From positions 342,281,948 through 342,345,947 of the forward strand of contig NC_058523.1 in assembly GCF_904849725.1 (NCBI RefSeq): 64,000 bases of DNA, in the 5' to 3' direction. This DNA comes from Hordeum vulgare subsp. vulgare (taxonomy: Eukaryota > Streptophyta > Magnoliopsida > Poales > Poaceae). This document shows positions 46,401 to 58,236 of this stretch, piece by piece. The notes beneath the pieces were generated by a model. The model saw nothing but the letters and a program-made list of their open reading frames with translations. It made no database searches and was not told the DNA's origin. The position numbers and the translations under genes were made by a program. How positions within the stretch are numbered: the first letter of the stretch is position 1; each line of letters opens with the position of its first letter.

Positions 46401-47651
46401 GTTTTGAATTAAACTCTTCTGGCAAGGCCTAACATTGGTACTATATTTGCCCAACATAATAATACTGATAATTAATTTGACGCATAGGGAGTTAGTGCTA
46501 CCCGATGTTTGTTATTCAAGATAATACAGGGGGGAAGTGCTGATGGTGCTGGTCCAAACTAGAGCACTGTGCGGGGACAACCCAGGGTAACTCTGGAGAT
46601 GTCTGTCAGGCCAACTTACGCTAGCTTATCCATCGTGTCCTTAGAACGAGATACACTACTCCTATCGGGATCGTCGACACGCTGGGCGGCCTTGCTGGAT
46701 TTATTTTACCATTCTCAAACGTCTTGTGCGAGGGATTCCGAGGATACTTTGGGCTATCTCGAGGTTGGGGTTTTCCACCAGGAATCCGAGGAGGTCACAG
46801 GTATTCCGTGGTCGAGGTTTCCGACACAGCTTGTGGTAGTTTGTGATGGACTCGTTGGAGCACACATGCAGGATTAAATCTTTCTGAGGGTTGTGCTTGC
46901 GGTTATGTGGCAACTTGGAAACTTTGTTTAACACCCGGTCATAGAAAACTTGAAGTAATCTTAATAAAAACTTTCCAACTGTGTGAGTAATTGTGGTTGT
47001 CTCTTCTCGTGAGTTTTGCATTCGAGAGAGGACACGGTGGGGTTATGTCTGATGTAAGAAGGTGTTCAGGATCATTCATTTGAACATCATTAGTCATGCT
47101 CGTTTATGCATAGATCACCCCCTGTTATTCTTGTACTCGTAAGTTAGCCACTCAAATAAATGCTTTGTTGCTTGCTCCAGCCTCACCACTTAACCATACC
47201 TCTCCCATTAATCTTTGCTAGTCTTGATACCTTTGGAAATGAGATTGTTGAGTCCCTGTGGCTCACAGATTACTACAACAACAGTTGCACGTAAAGGTAA
47301 AGCAATACTTTGACGTGAGCGCGATGATTGTGCTATTTGAAAAAAAAATCTTCTTCTTCTTCATCATTGATCTAGGATGGATTCTAGGCCGGCAACCTCG
47401 GATAGCAAGTATGGAAGTCGTTCTTTTACCGTTTTATTTCGTCTGTAGTCAGACCTTGCTCTTCTACATGGTGATAGAATATATTGTAGTATAGTGTTGT
47501 TCATGTTGTAGCTTGTTGCGAGTGTAAGCCAATTCCATATACTCATCACTTCTGTACATGTACTTGTAATGATATCCATTCTTGCAAAACGACGAGATGC
47601 GCTTCTATCCCTATCAAGGCCCTCATATAGGATCACATCTTGGGCGTTTCA
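43408..47651 (+). repeat. Right LTR, full length
   Basis: 4244 bp, TGTAACAGACCCG to GGGCGTTTCA. Its size is comparable with the 3980-bp LTR of the intact chromovirus. A GC-rich, serine/proline-codon tract at 44030-44760 keeps frames open on both strands without a recognisable protein. Confidence 0.75.
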
Positions 47652-50600
47652 TCTAGCCCCCTATGAATTCTGGCCCTCATATCTGAAATCTGGGGCTCAG
47701 ATTTCGTCCCTACCGCAAGGCCGGAGATGTTCGCGGCCAACCCGGACATGTCCTGGCGATCACAGAGCCGCCAGCCCAGGCCGCCGCCTCGTGTGCCCAA
47801 CCCGCAGCGAAGCGCCTGTGCCTCCCGTGGCCGGGCCTCGCATGTGCCTTCTCGTCGCCTCGCCATGGGCAGAAGATGCCTCTTGCCGGAGCTCACCTCG
47901 CCGGAGCCCCACGCCGACTGGAGCTCCTCAACCGCCGCCCCTGCCATGGCACCTTGCCGGAGCTCCTTGTGTGGGCCATGGTATTCGTCGCCCCAAGCTT
48001 GCCAACCACCTCCAATACGGGCAGATCCGACGCCGGCCGACCAGATCCGGCCATGCCTCGCCGCTGGTGCCCTCGCCCCATCCTCGCCGCCAGTGCCCAC
48101 TGCCATGGGACGAAGCCCACGATATGAGGTGCCCCCAAAGCCCCGCCCGAGGCGCGTTATAGTTACGTCGCGCCCATACTGTTGTCTCAGATTCGGCCCG
48201 CGTAGTATTTTTTCCCGAATTGCCTAATTATCTAGTAAATTGCATATTTCAAAAAAGTCATCATTTCAAAACATTAATAATTAATTACTTGTACATCGGG
48301 TTGAAATAATTTAGATATGTAAAATGTCCAGAATTTCATGTAGATTAATAATTTCCAACTTTCATGCATGTTTAAAAGTGTTTAACCTGCTGTTTGCTTT
48401 GTTTTGCATGATGCCATATTAAAATGATTTAATTCATATCAAAATAACCATGCATCGGTTTTAAAAACTTGATACATGAAAAATGTATAGAATTTTGTGT
48501 AGTTTCATAATATTCAACTTTCAACCATGCTAAAAATATTTAACTTGTTGTCTTCATGTCATTTGCATTAATGTCATATTAAAACGGTTTGTCTCGTAAT
48601 TAATTAACCGTAGCTCCGATAAAAATGATGCACACATTTAACTTGACCAGAAAAATGTGTAGAATAACATGGTGCCATTTATTTTGCTGCTTAATAACTC
48701 TAAAATTGTGTTATAGGCAGAGTAGTATGGAAATTGTAATTTGCTTATGGGGACTTTCCAGAATTGTTATTCGTTGTTTCGGCCTCATTTAAACTTGTCT
48801 AGAATCTCATGTAGATTCATAATAACTTGTTGCATACATGATATAACATGCTTGTGGTTGTCATTTGCATGCATTTTGCATTCGTGGCATGTTATCTTGT
48901 GTTGGTCATATCTTTTAGACCATAGCTCCGTTTTAAGTGATTTATATATGTAAATCAACTAGCATGACGTGTAGAATCACGTAGTCCACTTTATTTTTCT
49001 GTTTAATGAATATATAACATGTTTAGTTATGATCTGGACCAATATAGAAATTAACATATGGGTCTTTTCATAAATGCTATATGTTGTTTCCGACCTCATT
49101 TAAAATGCCCAGATAGGTAGATTATTTATGCTTCACTCTTGACATGCTAAACAACATTTAAAATTGTCGTGTAACTAAAAAAGGGTGAATTGAGTAATTC
49201 AAATGTGGAGTTTCGTTAATATGCAACTCGTTGCATGTTGAACTTCACTTAATGTGTAGTATTCATTGTTGTGATTGGCATGCCTTGCATACTAAACCGG
49301 AAATGCAGCATACGTATTTGAGCATCATGTCATGCATAAGTTGTGGTGTTTATCATGTGTTGATTGTTTGTTTCTGGATTGTTTCTTTTTGATAGAGTTC
49401 CAAACCGATTCGGAGTGTGGGCATTTGTTTGACTACGTGGGTTCGTCTACTTCATGGAATCGTTCTTCTTCCAAGCAGGATCACATGCAAGATGATCATT
49501 TGCCTAGATACCACTTCTATCATTGCCATGCTAGTTGTCTCGTTTCTATCGCTATGTCTCGCTTCCTACCACCTATTATGTTAGCCTCCCAACATTTCCA
49601 TGAAAAGCCTCTAACTCCCTCCACAACCCAGCAAACCCTTGTTTGGCTATGTTACTGCTTGCTCAGCCTTATTATAGCGTTGCTAGTTGCAGGTGTAGAT
49701 GCTTCCATGTGAAACATGGGTTCCTTGTTATATCACCATATTATTGATAGTTAATTTAATGCACCTATATGCTTGGTAAAGGTGGAAAGCTTGGACTTCT
49801 AGCCTGGTGTTTACCATCTTTGCCGCCATAGTTACTTGTGTACCGGTGTGACGTTCCATAAGTGAGCGCTCCTAACATGCTTGGGGTTGTTATGAGGACC
49901 CCCTTGATTTTTTTTGTATAAAACTCTTCCAGCAAGGCACAATATTGGTACTATATTTTCTCAACATAATAATTCTAACACTATTAGTAATACATAGGGA
50001 GTTAGAGCTACCCGTGGATTAATTTAACATAATATAGGCGGGCCAGTAGGTGTTGGTCCCAAACGGGCTTCCTGCGGGGCCACCGCGAGGGAACTCGAGG
50101 ATTGGTTTAACTCGTAGCTAGTCCCATCCGGTAGTGCCCTGAGAAATAGATACGTGTGGCTCCTATTGGGATCTGTCCTGCTGGGCGGTCTTACTTCAGG
50201 CTATTTCGAGGTTCAGGTTTTCTCTCCATGGCAGCTTGTGGTAGTTTGTGATGGACTAGTTGGAGCATCCTTGCGGTGTTAAATCTTTCGTAAAGCCATG
50301 CCCGTGGTTATGTGGCAATTTGGAAGGTTTGTTTAACACCCGTTCATAGCAAACTTGAAGTAAACTTAATTAAAACATGCCAACTATGTGTGTAACCATG
50401 CCTTTTTCTTCTCATGAATTCTTTTCCGAGAGAGGACATAGTAGGGTTATGTTTGACGTAAGTAGGTGTTTAGGATCATTTCGTGATCATTATTACTTCA
50501 CGTCCGTTTATGCATAGATCACCCCTTCTTTTATTCTTGTACTCATAAGTTAGACACTCAAATAAATTCTTAGGTGATTGTTGCAGCCTCACCACTTAAC

Positions 50601-51066
50601 CATACCTCACCCATTAAGCTTTGCTAGTTTTGATACCTTTGGAAATGAGATTGTTGAGTCCCTGTGGCTCACGTATTACTACAACACCAGTTGTAGGTAC
50701 ATGTAAAGTAATAATTTGTTGTGAGCGCGATGATTGTTCTATTTGGAGTTTCTTCTTCTTCTTCTTCTTCGATCATATGATGGGTTCCAGGACGGCATCC
50801 TGGGATAGCAAGGATGGAAGTCGTTCTTTTGTCGTTTGATTTCATCCATAGTCGGACCCTACTCTTCTACTTGATGTTTGAATGTATTGTTGTATTGATA
50901 TGTTCGTGTTCTAGCTTGTGGTGATTGTAAGCCAATTTCATATACTCATCTCTTTTGTACATGTACTTGTAACGATATCTATTTTTGCGAAATGACGAGA
51001 TGCGCTTCTATCCCTGTCAAGGCCCTCGTGCCAAAATAAGGATAGGATCGCATCTTAGGCATTACA
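47652..51066 (+). repeat. Tandem partial duplicate of the right LTR
   Basis: This starts TCTAGCCCC, as at about 44071 in the right LTR, and parallels it to the LTR end. Shared landmarks are TTTAGATATG.AAAATG, ACTTCATGGA.TCATTCTTC, GGGGACTTTCTAGAATT and CTAACATGCTTGGG. There are many substitutions and small indels, and the terminus is better preserved (ATTACA) than that of the first copy. Confidence 0.75.
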
Positions 51067-51071
51067 GTATA

Positions 51072-53411
51072 AGCCATGGAGAAGTTAGAATACATTACCT
51101 ATTATGCAATAATGAAATATGAATCAATTTTTAATAGTACCTAAAGTATTTTATATGGTTCTTATACTAATGTATCTCACGAAGTTTTGTTGAGTTTTGT
51201 GTGGTTGAAGTTTTCAAGTTTTGGGTGTTATCGCGATGGTCAAAGGAATAAGGAGTGGCAAGATCCTAAGCTTGGCGATTCCCAAGGCACCCCAAGGTAA
51301 TATTCTAGGAAGACTCAAGCGTCTAAGCTTAGGGATGCCCCGGAAGGCATCCCCTCTTTCGTCTCAATCCATCGATATGTCACTTGGAGCTACATTTTTA
51401 TTTGTCACATGATATGAGTTTTGCTTGGAGCGTCGTTTGCTTTTGTTTGATTTTATTTTTAGTTTTCCACAATCATCATTTGTTGGACACACCTACTTGA
51501 GAGAGACACGCGGTCATCATGATTTGCTAGAATACTCTTACGTACTTCACTTATATCTTTTGAGCTTAGAAGTTACTCAAGCACTTCACTTATATCTTTC
51601 TCAGAACGGTGGCGTATAGATTTTATAGAAATATTTGCACTATCATTATTCACTTATATTTGTTTGAGATTTAATGAATAGTAATGGTAATTTGTGTGGG
51701 TCATAAGGCTAGTTCAAAAATAATAGGTATTGAATGATTAATAATCAAAACCATCATTTAGAACATAAAGAGAAATTATGGGTTAATGATATTGATGTGG
51801 TATTATGAAAAAGGTGTGAGTGCATCATTGTTGATTTGTAGAAGTACCGGCATTAAGAGGTGTTAATTTCTTGTTTGTCCGAATATTAAAAAGGCATGGT
51901 GGGGATGTGTGAGCATTTCGATTCCTTGTTAAAATCCTAGTGTTGTTCTGGGTCGGAGGCGCGCGATGGTTAACTCCTCCTAACCCCTCCCTCGGGGCAT
52001 GTGGGTAGTGCTTCATTTGTGATAAACTAATAAAACTTTGCAATAAGTATATGAGTTCTTCATGACTAATGTGAAACCATGGACATACATAGTCTCACCT
52101 CCTCATATTTTGCTAGCCTCCTCGGTACCGTCCATCGCCCATTCTCACGTCGAGGATTGGTGCAAACTTCGCCGGTGAATCCAAACCATGTGGCATGATA
52201 CACTCTATCACACAGAAGCCTTCCTATATCTTTCTCAAAAAAGCCACCATACCTACCTATCATGGCATTTCCATAGCCATTCCAAGATATATTGCCATGC
52301 AAATTCCACTGTTATATCATATGACTAGTTTGTTCATCATCATATTGCTTTGCATGATCATATAGAGCTGACATAGAATTTGTGGCAAAGCCACCATTCA
52401 TCTTATTGCTGATACATGTCACGCTAGATCATTGCACATCCTGGTACATTTCTAGAGGCATTCATATTCAGTCATATTGCTTCATAGTTCTTCATATCGA
52501 GTTTTCTTTGAGTTACAAGTAAATAAAAGTGTGATGATCATCACTACTTGAGCATTGTACCAGTAAGGAAATAAAAATGGGGGAGGCCAAATGATCCCAC
52601 CATAATAGACAAATTGAAAAAAATGAAATGAGGGAAAAAGAGAGAAGGGACTTTGCTACTATCCTTTACCACACTTGTGCCTCAAAGTGGCACCTTGTTC
52701 CTCATATAGAGAGTCTCATTATACGTCATTTTCATATACTAGTGGGAATCACTTTTTCATTATTATAAACTTGGCTTGTATATTCCGATGATGGGCTTCC
52801 TCAAATGCCCGAGGTCTTCATGAGCAAGCAAGTTGGATGCACACCCCACTTAGCTTCAGTTGATCTTTCATACACTTATAGCTCTAGTGCATCATTTGCA
52901 TGACAATCCCTACTCCTTGCATTAACATCTACCGATGGGCATCTCCATAGCTTGTCGGTATGCCTAGTTGATGTGACACTATCTTCTTGACTTTTTACCC
53001 CTTTGATATCTACCACCATATTATATTCCACCTTTATGATATGTCCATGGTTCACACTCATGTATTGCGTGAAGAATAAAAAGTTGATTCACATTGAAAA
53101 AGTATGATCCAATTGCCTAACTTGGACACCTTGGTGTTTGACATTTGTATTAATGTGGTGAATACGGAGCCATGCCTTGCTAATATGAAAGATGAATGGG
53201 GGTAAAGATTCTTTTAGGATCATATACTTTGGAAGACTAATGATTTTGTTGCTTGTGCTTATAAATATTACTATGTTGATGTTTGTTAATTCATCATTTC
53301 TCAATGAGCATACATCCAAAATATTACATATTGGGTAGCATGTCACATCAAAAATTCTGTTTTTATCATTTACCTACTCGAGGAGGAGCGGGAATTAAGC
53401 TTGGGGATGCT
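51072..53411 (+). other. A2 non-coding 3' internal region and PPT
   Basis: Homologous to A1 8640-9656 plus 26644-28008. At about 51974 it shows the uninterrupted form of the site where S1 inserted in A1 (GATGGTTAACTCCTCC). It ends in AATTAAGCTTGGGGATGCT, the polypurine tract. No coding capacity. Confidence 0.75.
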
Positions 53412-54757
53412 TGATACGTCTCCAACGTATCTATAATTTTTTATTGTTCCATGCTCTTATATTATCACTTAGGATATTTTTTGAGTAACAATTTACCAAT
53501 TTATGTTATTTTTAGCTCTAACCTATTGACCCAGTGCTCGGTGTCAGTTGTTGTTTTCTGCGTGTTTTTTGCTTTTCAGGTTTACAGTACCAAATTTGCC
53601 CCTATACCTTTTTATGATTTTTTACTACACCAAAAGAAGACTTGTAAGCATCGGGAGAATACCAGAGTTTACACGAGGTAGGCAGAAGCCAACAGGACGC
53701 GGCTAGGGGGTCGACGCACCCTGATGGGTTGTCTCTCCCTGGTGGCCCCTCTACCTCCGTTCTTTGGCCAATAAATTCACATATATTCTAAAAAACCCTA
53801 AGAAGGATCATGAAACAACTTTTCCGCCACCACAGGTCTATGTTCCACGGTGATCCCATATGGAGCTCCATTTCGACACCCTACAGAAGGGGGATCGATC
53901 ATGGAGCGCCTCTTCATCAACCTTGCTACCCTCATGATGATGTGTGAGTAGTTCGCCACAGACCTACGGGTCCGTAGTTAGTACCTAGATGGCTATCTCT
54001 CTCTTTCTTGATCTTCAATATAATGATCATCGCATCTTTGCTTTGATCTATCTGATGTAATTTTTTGTATGGTGAGTTTGTTGGGATCCGATGAATTGTG
54101 GGTTTATGTTCACACTATTCATGAAAAGTATTCGAGTCTTCTCTGATTATTATGATTCTTATTTGCATGATCATTGTAGCTTTGTAAACATCTCTAATCT
54201 ATTGAATTGCTTTGGCCAAGTAGCTTGATATTTCTTCAGTGAGAGGGGTGTGTTGTAGTGGGTTCAACCTGACGGGTTTCTATATCCAAGTGACAGAAGG
54301 GGACAAGATACGTCTTTGTGTTGTTTCCACTAAGGATAAAACAATGGGGCTTATTCATATTGATTGAGTTTACTTTGTCTACATCATGTCATCGTTCTCC
54401 AAGCATTACTATATTTGTCATGAACTTAATATGTAGATAGGCAAGCATACAAGCGCTCTTGAAGTGGAGTAATAGTAGTAGATGCAGGCAGGAGTCAGCC
54501 TATTTGCTTATGGGCATGATTCCAATATACACATGATCATTGTCGTGAAAATCACATAACTATCCGCTTTTCTGTCAATTTCCCAACAGTAATTTGTTAC
54601 CAAATGTATGTTGCTTTCAATAGAGATGCCACTAGAGAACACTATGGCCTTGGGTCTAGTCACTTATATATTCACAAAACTTATCTCTACCTTGTTGTTC
54701 TTATTTGTCTTTTATTTTATTTTTCAATTTAAAATTCCCTACAATTATCTACACACC
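53412..54757 (+). repeat. A2 3' LTR, truncated
   Basis: Begins TGATACGTCTCCAACG and parallels 35664-37005. It breaks off after CTACACACCTCG, where the 5' LTR continues for about 210 bp more to its end; copia sequence follows directly. Confidence 0.75.
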
Positions 54758-55268
54758 TCGCAAGTTTCTTATTCCAATACTAACTTAAACCCTTCTTTGC
54801 ATAGAAGGGAGCCCCTAACGAGATTCTTCTTGATAGCGGGCACAAGCTGCACGTTCTCCAGTTGAACAATCTTTCGTGAAGTAAACTTCAGATCTACCAT
54901 GCCAACACCTTGAAAACAAACATGCGAGCTATTCCTCATCAGGACGGAGCAATCTCGTGCGACCTACTAAGAAGAGAACAATGCCACATGAGCACACACA
55001 CGTGAATATTGGCCCCCATGTCAACCCACCAATTGGTGGATTGAAAAACTAAAAATACAGTAAATAAACTACCATACCCAGTTACCCCATCAATGTTGCT
55101 CATGGTCATATTGACAGAATTGGAGTCATGTCCTAGCTTCTTGTACTTGTTTGGGCACTTGTTTGTCCAATGTTCCTCTGAACCACAACTAAAGAAACCA
55201 TATCTCCTTTTGTGTTTCTTCTTACCCTTCTTCTTGAAAGTAGTATTTTGCTGGACAGAGTTCTTTCC

Positions 55269-56617
55269 CTTGAACTTATGGAAATTCGTATGCACCACAT
55301 TCGCACTAGAAGAACCATGTGCCACTTTCACTTGAGAGTCCTTTGCTCTCGAGTTCTGCTCAACACTTAGATGACCGATGACATCCTCAATAGAGAATTC
55401 ACGTCTCAAGTGCTTGAGAGAAGTAGCAAAGTTCCTCCATCCACGAGGGAGTTTTGCAATAATGCAACCAAAAAAAAACTTGCCTGCTAACTTACACTTC
55501 AGGAGCTCTAGCTCCTTAGCGAGGCACTGTATCTCATGAGCATGTTCCAGAATAGGGCGGTTATCAACCATCATGTAATCATGGAACTGCTCCATAGAAC
55601 ATAGTTTGCTTCCTGCATCGGTTGCGCCGAACTTAGCTTTGAGTGCATCCCACAAGTTTTGGGAACGCTGTAACGTCCCGGACACACCCGTCGGCGGTCG
55701 TTACTCCTAGCGGGATCTAGACTGGCCCGACATATCAATACTAGTCTTTTTTGCGCACTTTGTGCTCACTCATGCACACGCGGGATCAACTTCTCGGTCG
55801 GTCATCCATCGTGGAACTACTCCAAGCCGAGCACGCTTAACCTAGCAATTCTTTTCGAATGGGATCCTAGAAAAGAAGGAATTCCTTATTGATATGAGTA
55901 GTCTATCATCCCTAATAAGCGAGGCTATCACATACACCACCCCTTGAACTTGTGGAAATTCTTGTGCACCACATTGGCACTAGAAGAACCATGTGCCACT
56001 TTCACGTGTGAGTCTTTTGCTCTCGAGTTCTGCTCAACACTTAGATGACCGGTGACATCCTCAACACAGAATTCACGTCTCAAGTGCTTGAGAGAAGTAG
56101 CAAAGTTCCTCCATCCAGGAGGGATATTTGCAATAATGCAACCCGAAAAACATTGTGCGGTAACTGACTCTTTAGGAGCTCTATCTCCTTAGCGAGGCAC
56201 TGTATCTCATGATCCTGTTCCACAACAAGACCGTTATCAACCATCATGTAATCATGGAACTGCTCCATAGAACACAGTTTGCTTCCTACATCGGTTGCGC
56301 CGAACATAGATTTGAGTGAATCCCACAAGTTTTTGGCAACGCTGTAATGCCCCGGACAAACCCGTCGGCGGTCGTTACTCCTGGCGGGATCTAGACTGGC
56401 CCCACATATCAATACTCTTCTTTTCTGCGCACTTTATTCTCACTCATGCGCACCCGGGATCAACTTCCCAGTCGGATCACCCATCGTAGAACTACTCCAA
56501 GCCGAGCTAGCTTAACCTGGGAGTTCTGTTCGAATGGGCTCCCGGAAAAGAAGGAATTCCTTATTGATATGAGTAGTCTATCATCCTTAATAAGTCAGCC
56601 TATCACATACGCCACAA
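55269..56617 (-). repeat. Imperfect tandem duplication (about 675 bp) of copia gag plus Cassandra LTR
   Basis: 55269-55942 and 55943-56617 carry the same series: CCTTGAACTT.TGGAAATTC, GCACTAGAAGAACCATG, TCCTCCATCCA, ATCATGTAATCATGGAACTG, AACGC, then a Cassandra LTR to CTATCACATAC(A/G)CCAC. The copies differ at scattered sites, so the duplication is not fresh. Confidence 0.8.
55669..55932 (-). mobile_element. Cassandra LTR, duplicated copy
   Basis: 264 bp, nearly the same as 56343-56607 and preceded by the same AACGC. No AACGC follows it; gag sequence follows after 10 bp. This fits a copy made by the tandem duplication rather than an independent insertion. The 5S-like block is at about 55780-55870. 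Confidence 0.8.
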
Positions 56618-57054
56618 CTCAGAGGAACCGACGTCCTCGCCGGGTCACACGAGCGTTCCCTCTTGGCACAAATGTGTGTGCATCCAGTCCAGTACATGTG
56701 CCATGATGTGTGCCACGACGGGTCACAAACGTCATGAACAACATGACTGCAAACATCCGTGTAACCGCGAGGTTCGGCTCTGATATCAACTTGTAACGCC
56801 CCGAAAACACCCATCGTCGGTTTTTACCCCTTGCGGGATCTAGACTAGCCCCACATATCAATACTAGTCTTTTCTGCGCACTTTGTCCTCACTCGTGCGC
56901 ACCCGGGTTCAACTTCCCGGTCGGTCACCCATCCTAGAACTACTCCAAGCCGAGAACACTTAACCTAGGAGTTCTGTTCGAATGGGCTCCCGGAAAAGAA
57001 GGTATTCCTTATTGATATGAGCAATCTATCATCCCTAATAAGCACGCTATCACA
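56343..57054 (-). mobile_element. Cassandra TRIM element with 5S rRNA-like LTRs
   Basis: 712 bp: LTRs 56343-56607 and 56792-57054 (TGTGATAG...GTTACA in sense), a 184-bp non-coding centre, and perfect AACGC duplication (56338-56342 and 57055-57059). A PBS (minus strand of 56776-56788, TGATATCAGAGCC) matches tRNA-iMet with one change. Each LTR holds a block resembling plant 5S rRNA with its internal promoter: in sense CAGAACTCC..GGTTAAG, GGAGTAGT.CTAGGATGGGTGACC and CGGGAAGT (56993-56903). This is the hallmark of Cassandra, a non-autonomous family thought to be transcribed by RNA polymerase III. It inserted in the copia gag gene in the same orientation. Confidence 0.92.
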
Positions 57055-57270
57055 AACGCGCATATGGAGATATGCATCGACCAACTTGTCTCCTATCATA
57101 GTAATTATAAATCCCACAAACATAGTGGTGGCCTCCCTGAATGCCTTCTCTTGTTGAGGAGCAATCATTCCCGCGGGATCCACAACACCAACCCACAACA
57201 CGTTCATAGTTGTGAGCCACAAGCTGGTCTTGTTTGACAACGCTTAAAATGTGTTCCGGTAAACTTTTCC

Positions 57271-57489
57271 GGTTTCAGAATAGAGGCGAAGCCATGAATC
57301 AAAAAGTGCCTAAAATAAGGTTTTTGGATTGTTGGAAATGTTAGCACTTTCCCAATTAGTCTAATCCACGAGTAAACAACAAGCATGGAAAATAAGGTAT
57401 GCACTTCATACTGATACCTAAGCATACTAGCACGTACAGTACATAGAACCGAAATATCTATGAACATAACATGTACGGTTAGAACGAGA
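57271..57489 (-). other. Copia leader upstream of gag
   Basis: Sequence between the presumed LTR end and gag. I could not find a clean TGGTATCAGAGC PBS here, so the LTR boundary near 57490 is approximate. Confidence 0.4.
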
Positions 57490-58084
57490 ACGAGTAAATG
57501 AGGGATGAACAAATCATGGTGGTGGCAGCGGCGGCGATGACCATGGTGTCTATGTAGGGGAAGTAGTCGAACCAGAGGAGGATAGATCGGGAGCAGTCAC
57601 GTCGAGACGCTCCCCCAAAAACCTTATTGCAGGAGGCACCTGCTCTCTCGACCAACTGTGCACGCGATCGTCGGATGGGATCAACGGAAGTAGCACACTG
57701 AGAGGAACAGTAGATGACGGATAGGGTTGCACACAGAGGGATAGAGTGAATGGATTAGGTTACACCTCACAGTCGGCACATCCTTATATAGGTCGTCGGG
57801 TAGATGGGCATGTCTCATTCTCGCAACCCGTGGCACGCGCGCATTGTGACGAGGCGTGGCATGGCGGGCAGAGCAGGAGGAGGAGGAGGAGCGCGCGTGT
57901 ACAACTCCTCTTTCCAAGCTCCCAATGACAAGTGATAGAGTAGACTTTATAAAGGGGTCTCACTCTTACTACTGTAGCAGTATGGTACTAAACTTCCCAC
58001 CACTTGTCGTACACTCACATGGGCCATAGAGATTAACCAGGGATTATTATCTTATGTGGGCCTAAGTGCATCTATAATTCAATA
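57490..58084 (-). repeat. Copia 5' LTR (inner end approximate)
   Basis: The minus strand starts TATTGAATTATAGATGCAC at 58084 (TG mutated to TA) and aligns with 33153-32922 and 4323-4151. A TATA box lies at 57784-57790. The U5-like end toward 57490 is GC-rich; no exact CA end was fixed. Confidence 0.65.
57784..57790 (-). promoter_or_regulatory. TATA box of the copia 5' LTR
   Basis: The minus strand reads CCTATATAAGGATG about 295 nt into the LTR, a standard copia core promoter position. Confidence 0.55.
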
Positions 58085-58236
58085 GGAAGTACAAAATAAA
58101 TCAGCGTTTACCCAACCGAGCTCAAGATATGAAAGTGTCTCATCCTCTTACCACCAACTAGTTGAATGCCCATACGTTGCGAGGGCCAACTAATGAATAT
58201 AAGGAGAGCCCTCGGCTACAACTCTTCGATCATCGG
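58085..58236. other. Short unassigned spacer between copia and the Tat-type element
   Basis: 152 bp without recognisable coding sequence. It contains GAATGCCCATACGTTGCGAGGGCC, a word family seen near the ends of unclassified grass repeats, and may be a further element remnant. Confidence 0.4.

Larger units (their letters stand above)
38477..51066 (+). mobile_element. Coding-free chromovirus-like LTR element (rearranged LTRs) inside A2
   Basis: Flanked by perfect GTATA duplications (38472-38476 and 51067-51071); A2 reads through across them as in A1 (GGGGG-TACGAGCCATGGA). Left LTR 38477-39993 starts CGTAACAACCC (first T to C). The right LTR starts TGTAACAGACCCG at 43408, and a partial duplicate copy ends CATTACA at 51066. 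A PBS-like AGTTCGTGTCAAAGC follows the left LTR (a decayed form of AGTTGGTATCAGAGC), and PPT-like GTAGGAGAGT precedes the right LTR. The internal 3.4 kb has no gag or pol. Element sense is plus. Confidence 0.8.
35664..54757 (+). mobile_element. Athila-type non-autonomous LTR retrotransposon A2, with nested insertion
   Basis: 5' LTR 35664-37219, internal region, PPT, then a 3' LTR from 53412 truncated at about 54757. It inserted in the copia integrase gene, but no target duplication remains: about 460 bp of the 3' LTR and the copia integrase core are missing at the right junction. The internal 3' region is homologous to A1, while the coding segment differs. A chromovirus-like element occupies 38477-51066. 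Confidence 0.82.
54758..57270 (-). pseudogene. Copia gag and protease, interrupted and internally duplicated
   Basis: Minus-strand reading starts near 57270 (HGFASILKPEKFTG, KTSLWLTTMNVLWVG, GDKLVDAYLHM) and is interrupted by the Cassandra element at 57055-56343. It continues as AKNLWDSLKSMFGATDVGSKL to about 55943. A second, imperfect copy of the same gag segment follows from 55664 after another Cassandra LTR. The downstream copy runs on as one 248-codon frame (55685-54939). It has a CCHC-like knuckle written CGSEEHWTNKC with an altered first position, and the protease start WWVDMGANIHV. A further frame continues toward 54758 (QLENVQLVPAIKKNLV). No complete gag can be read. Confidence 0.85.
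4151..58084 (-). mobile_element. Ty1-copia retrotransposon, minus strand, broken apart by nested insertions
   Basis: Minus-strand pieces in the right order form one copia element: 5' LTR (about 57490-58084), gag and protease (57270 down to 54757), integrase C-terminus, RT and RNase H (35663 down to 33694), and 3' LTR (33153-32922 joined to 4323-4151). Three elements interrupt it: A1 in the 3' LTR, A2 in the integrase region and a Cassandra TRIM in gag. The catalytic integrase core is missing between 35663 and 54757 and was apparently deleted. The low-coordinate end of the 3' LTR is also truncated against the LINE near 4150, so no target duplication can be recognised. The internal order and motifs (YVDD; GAG-PR-IN-RT-RH) are those of Pseudoviridae-type elements. 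Confidence 0.8.

Noticed and set aside
56903..56993. 5S rRNA gene
   Set aside because: The block is a diverged partial 5S-like sequence inside a 263-bp LTR with TG..CA ends and target duplication, which is Cassandra rather than an rDNA unit.
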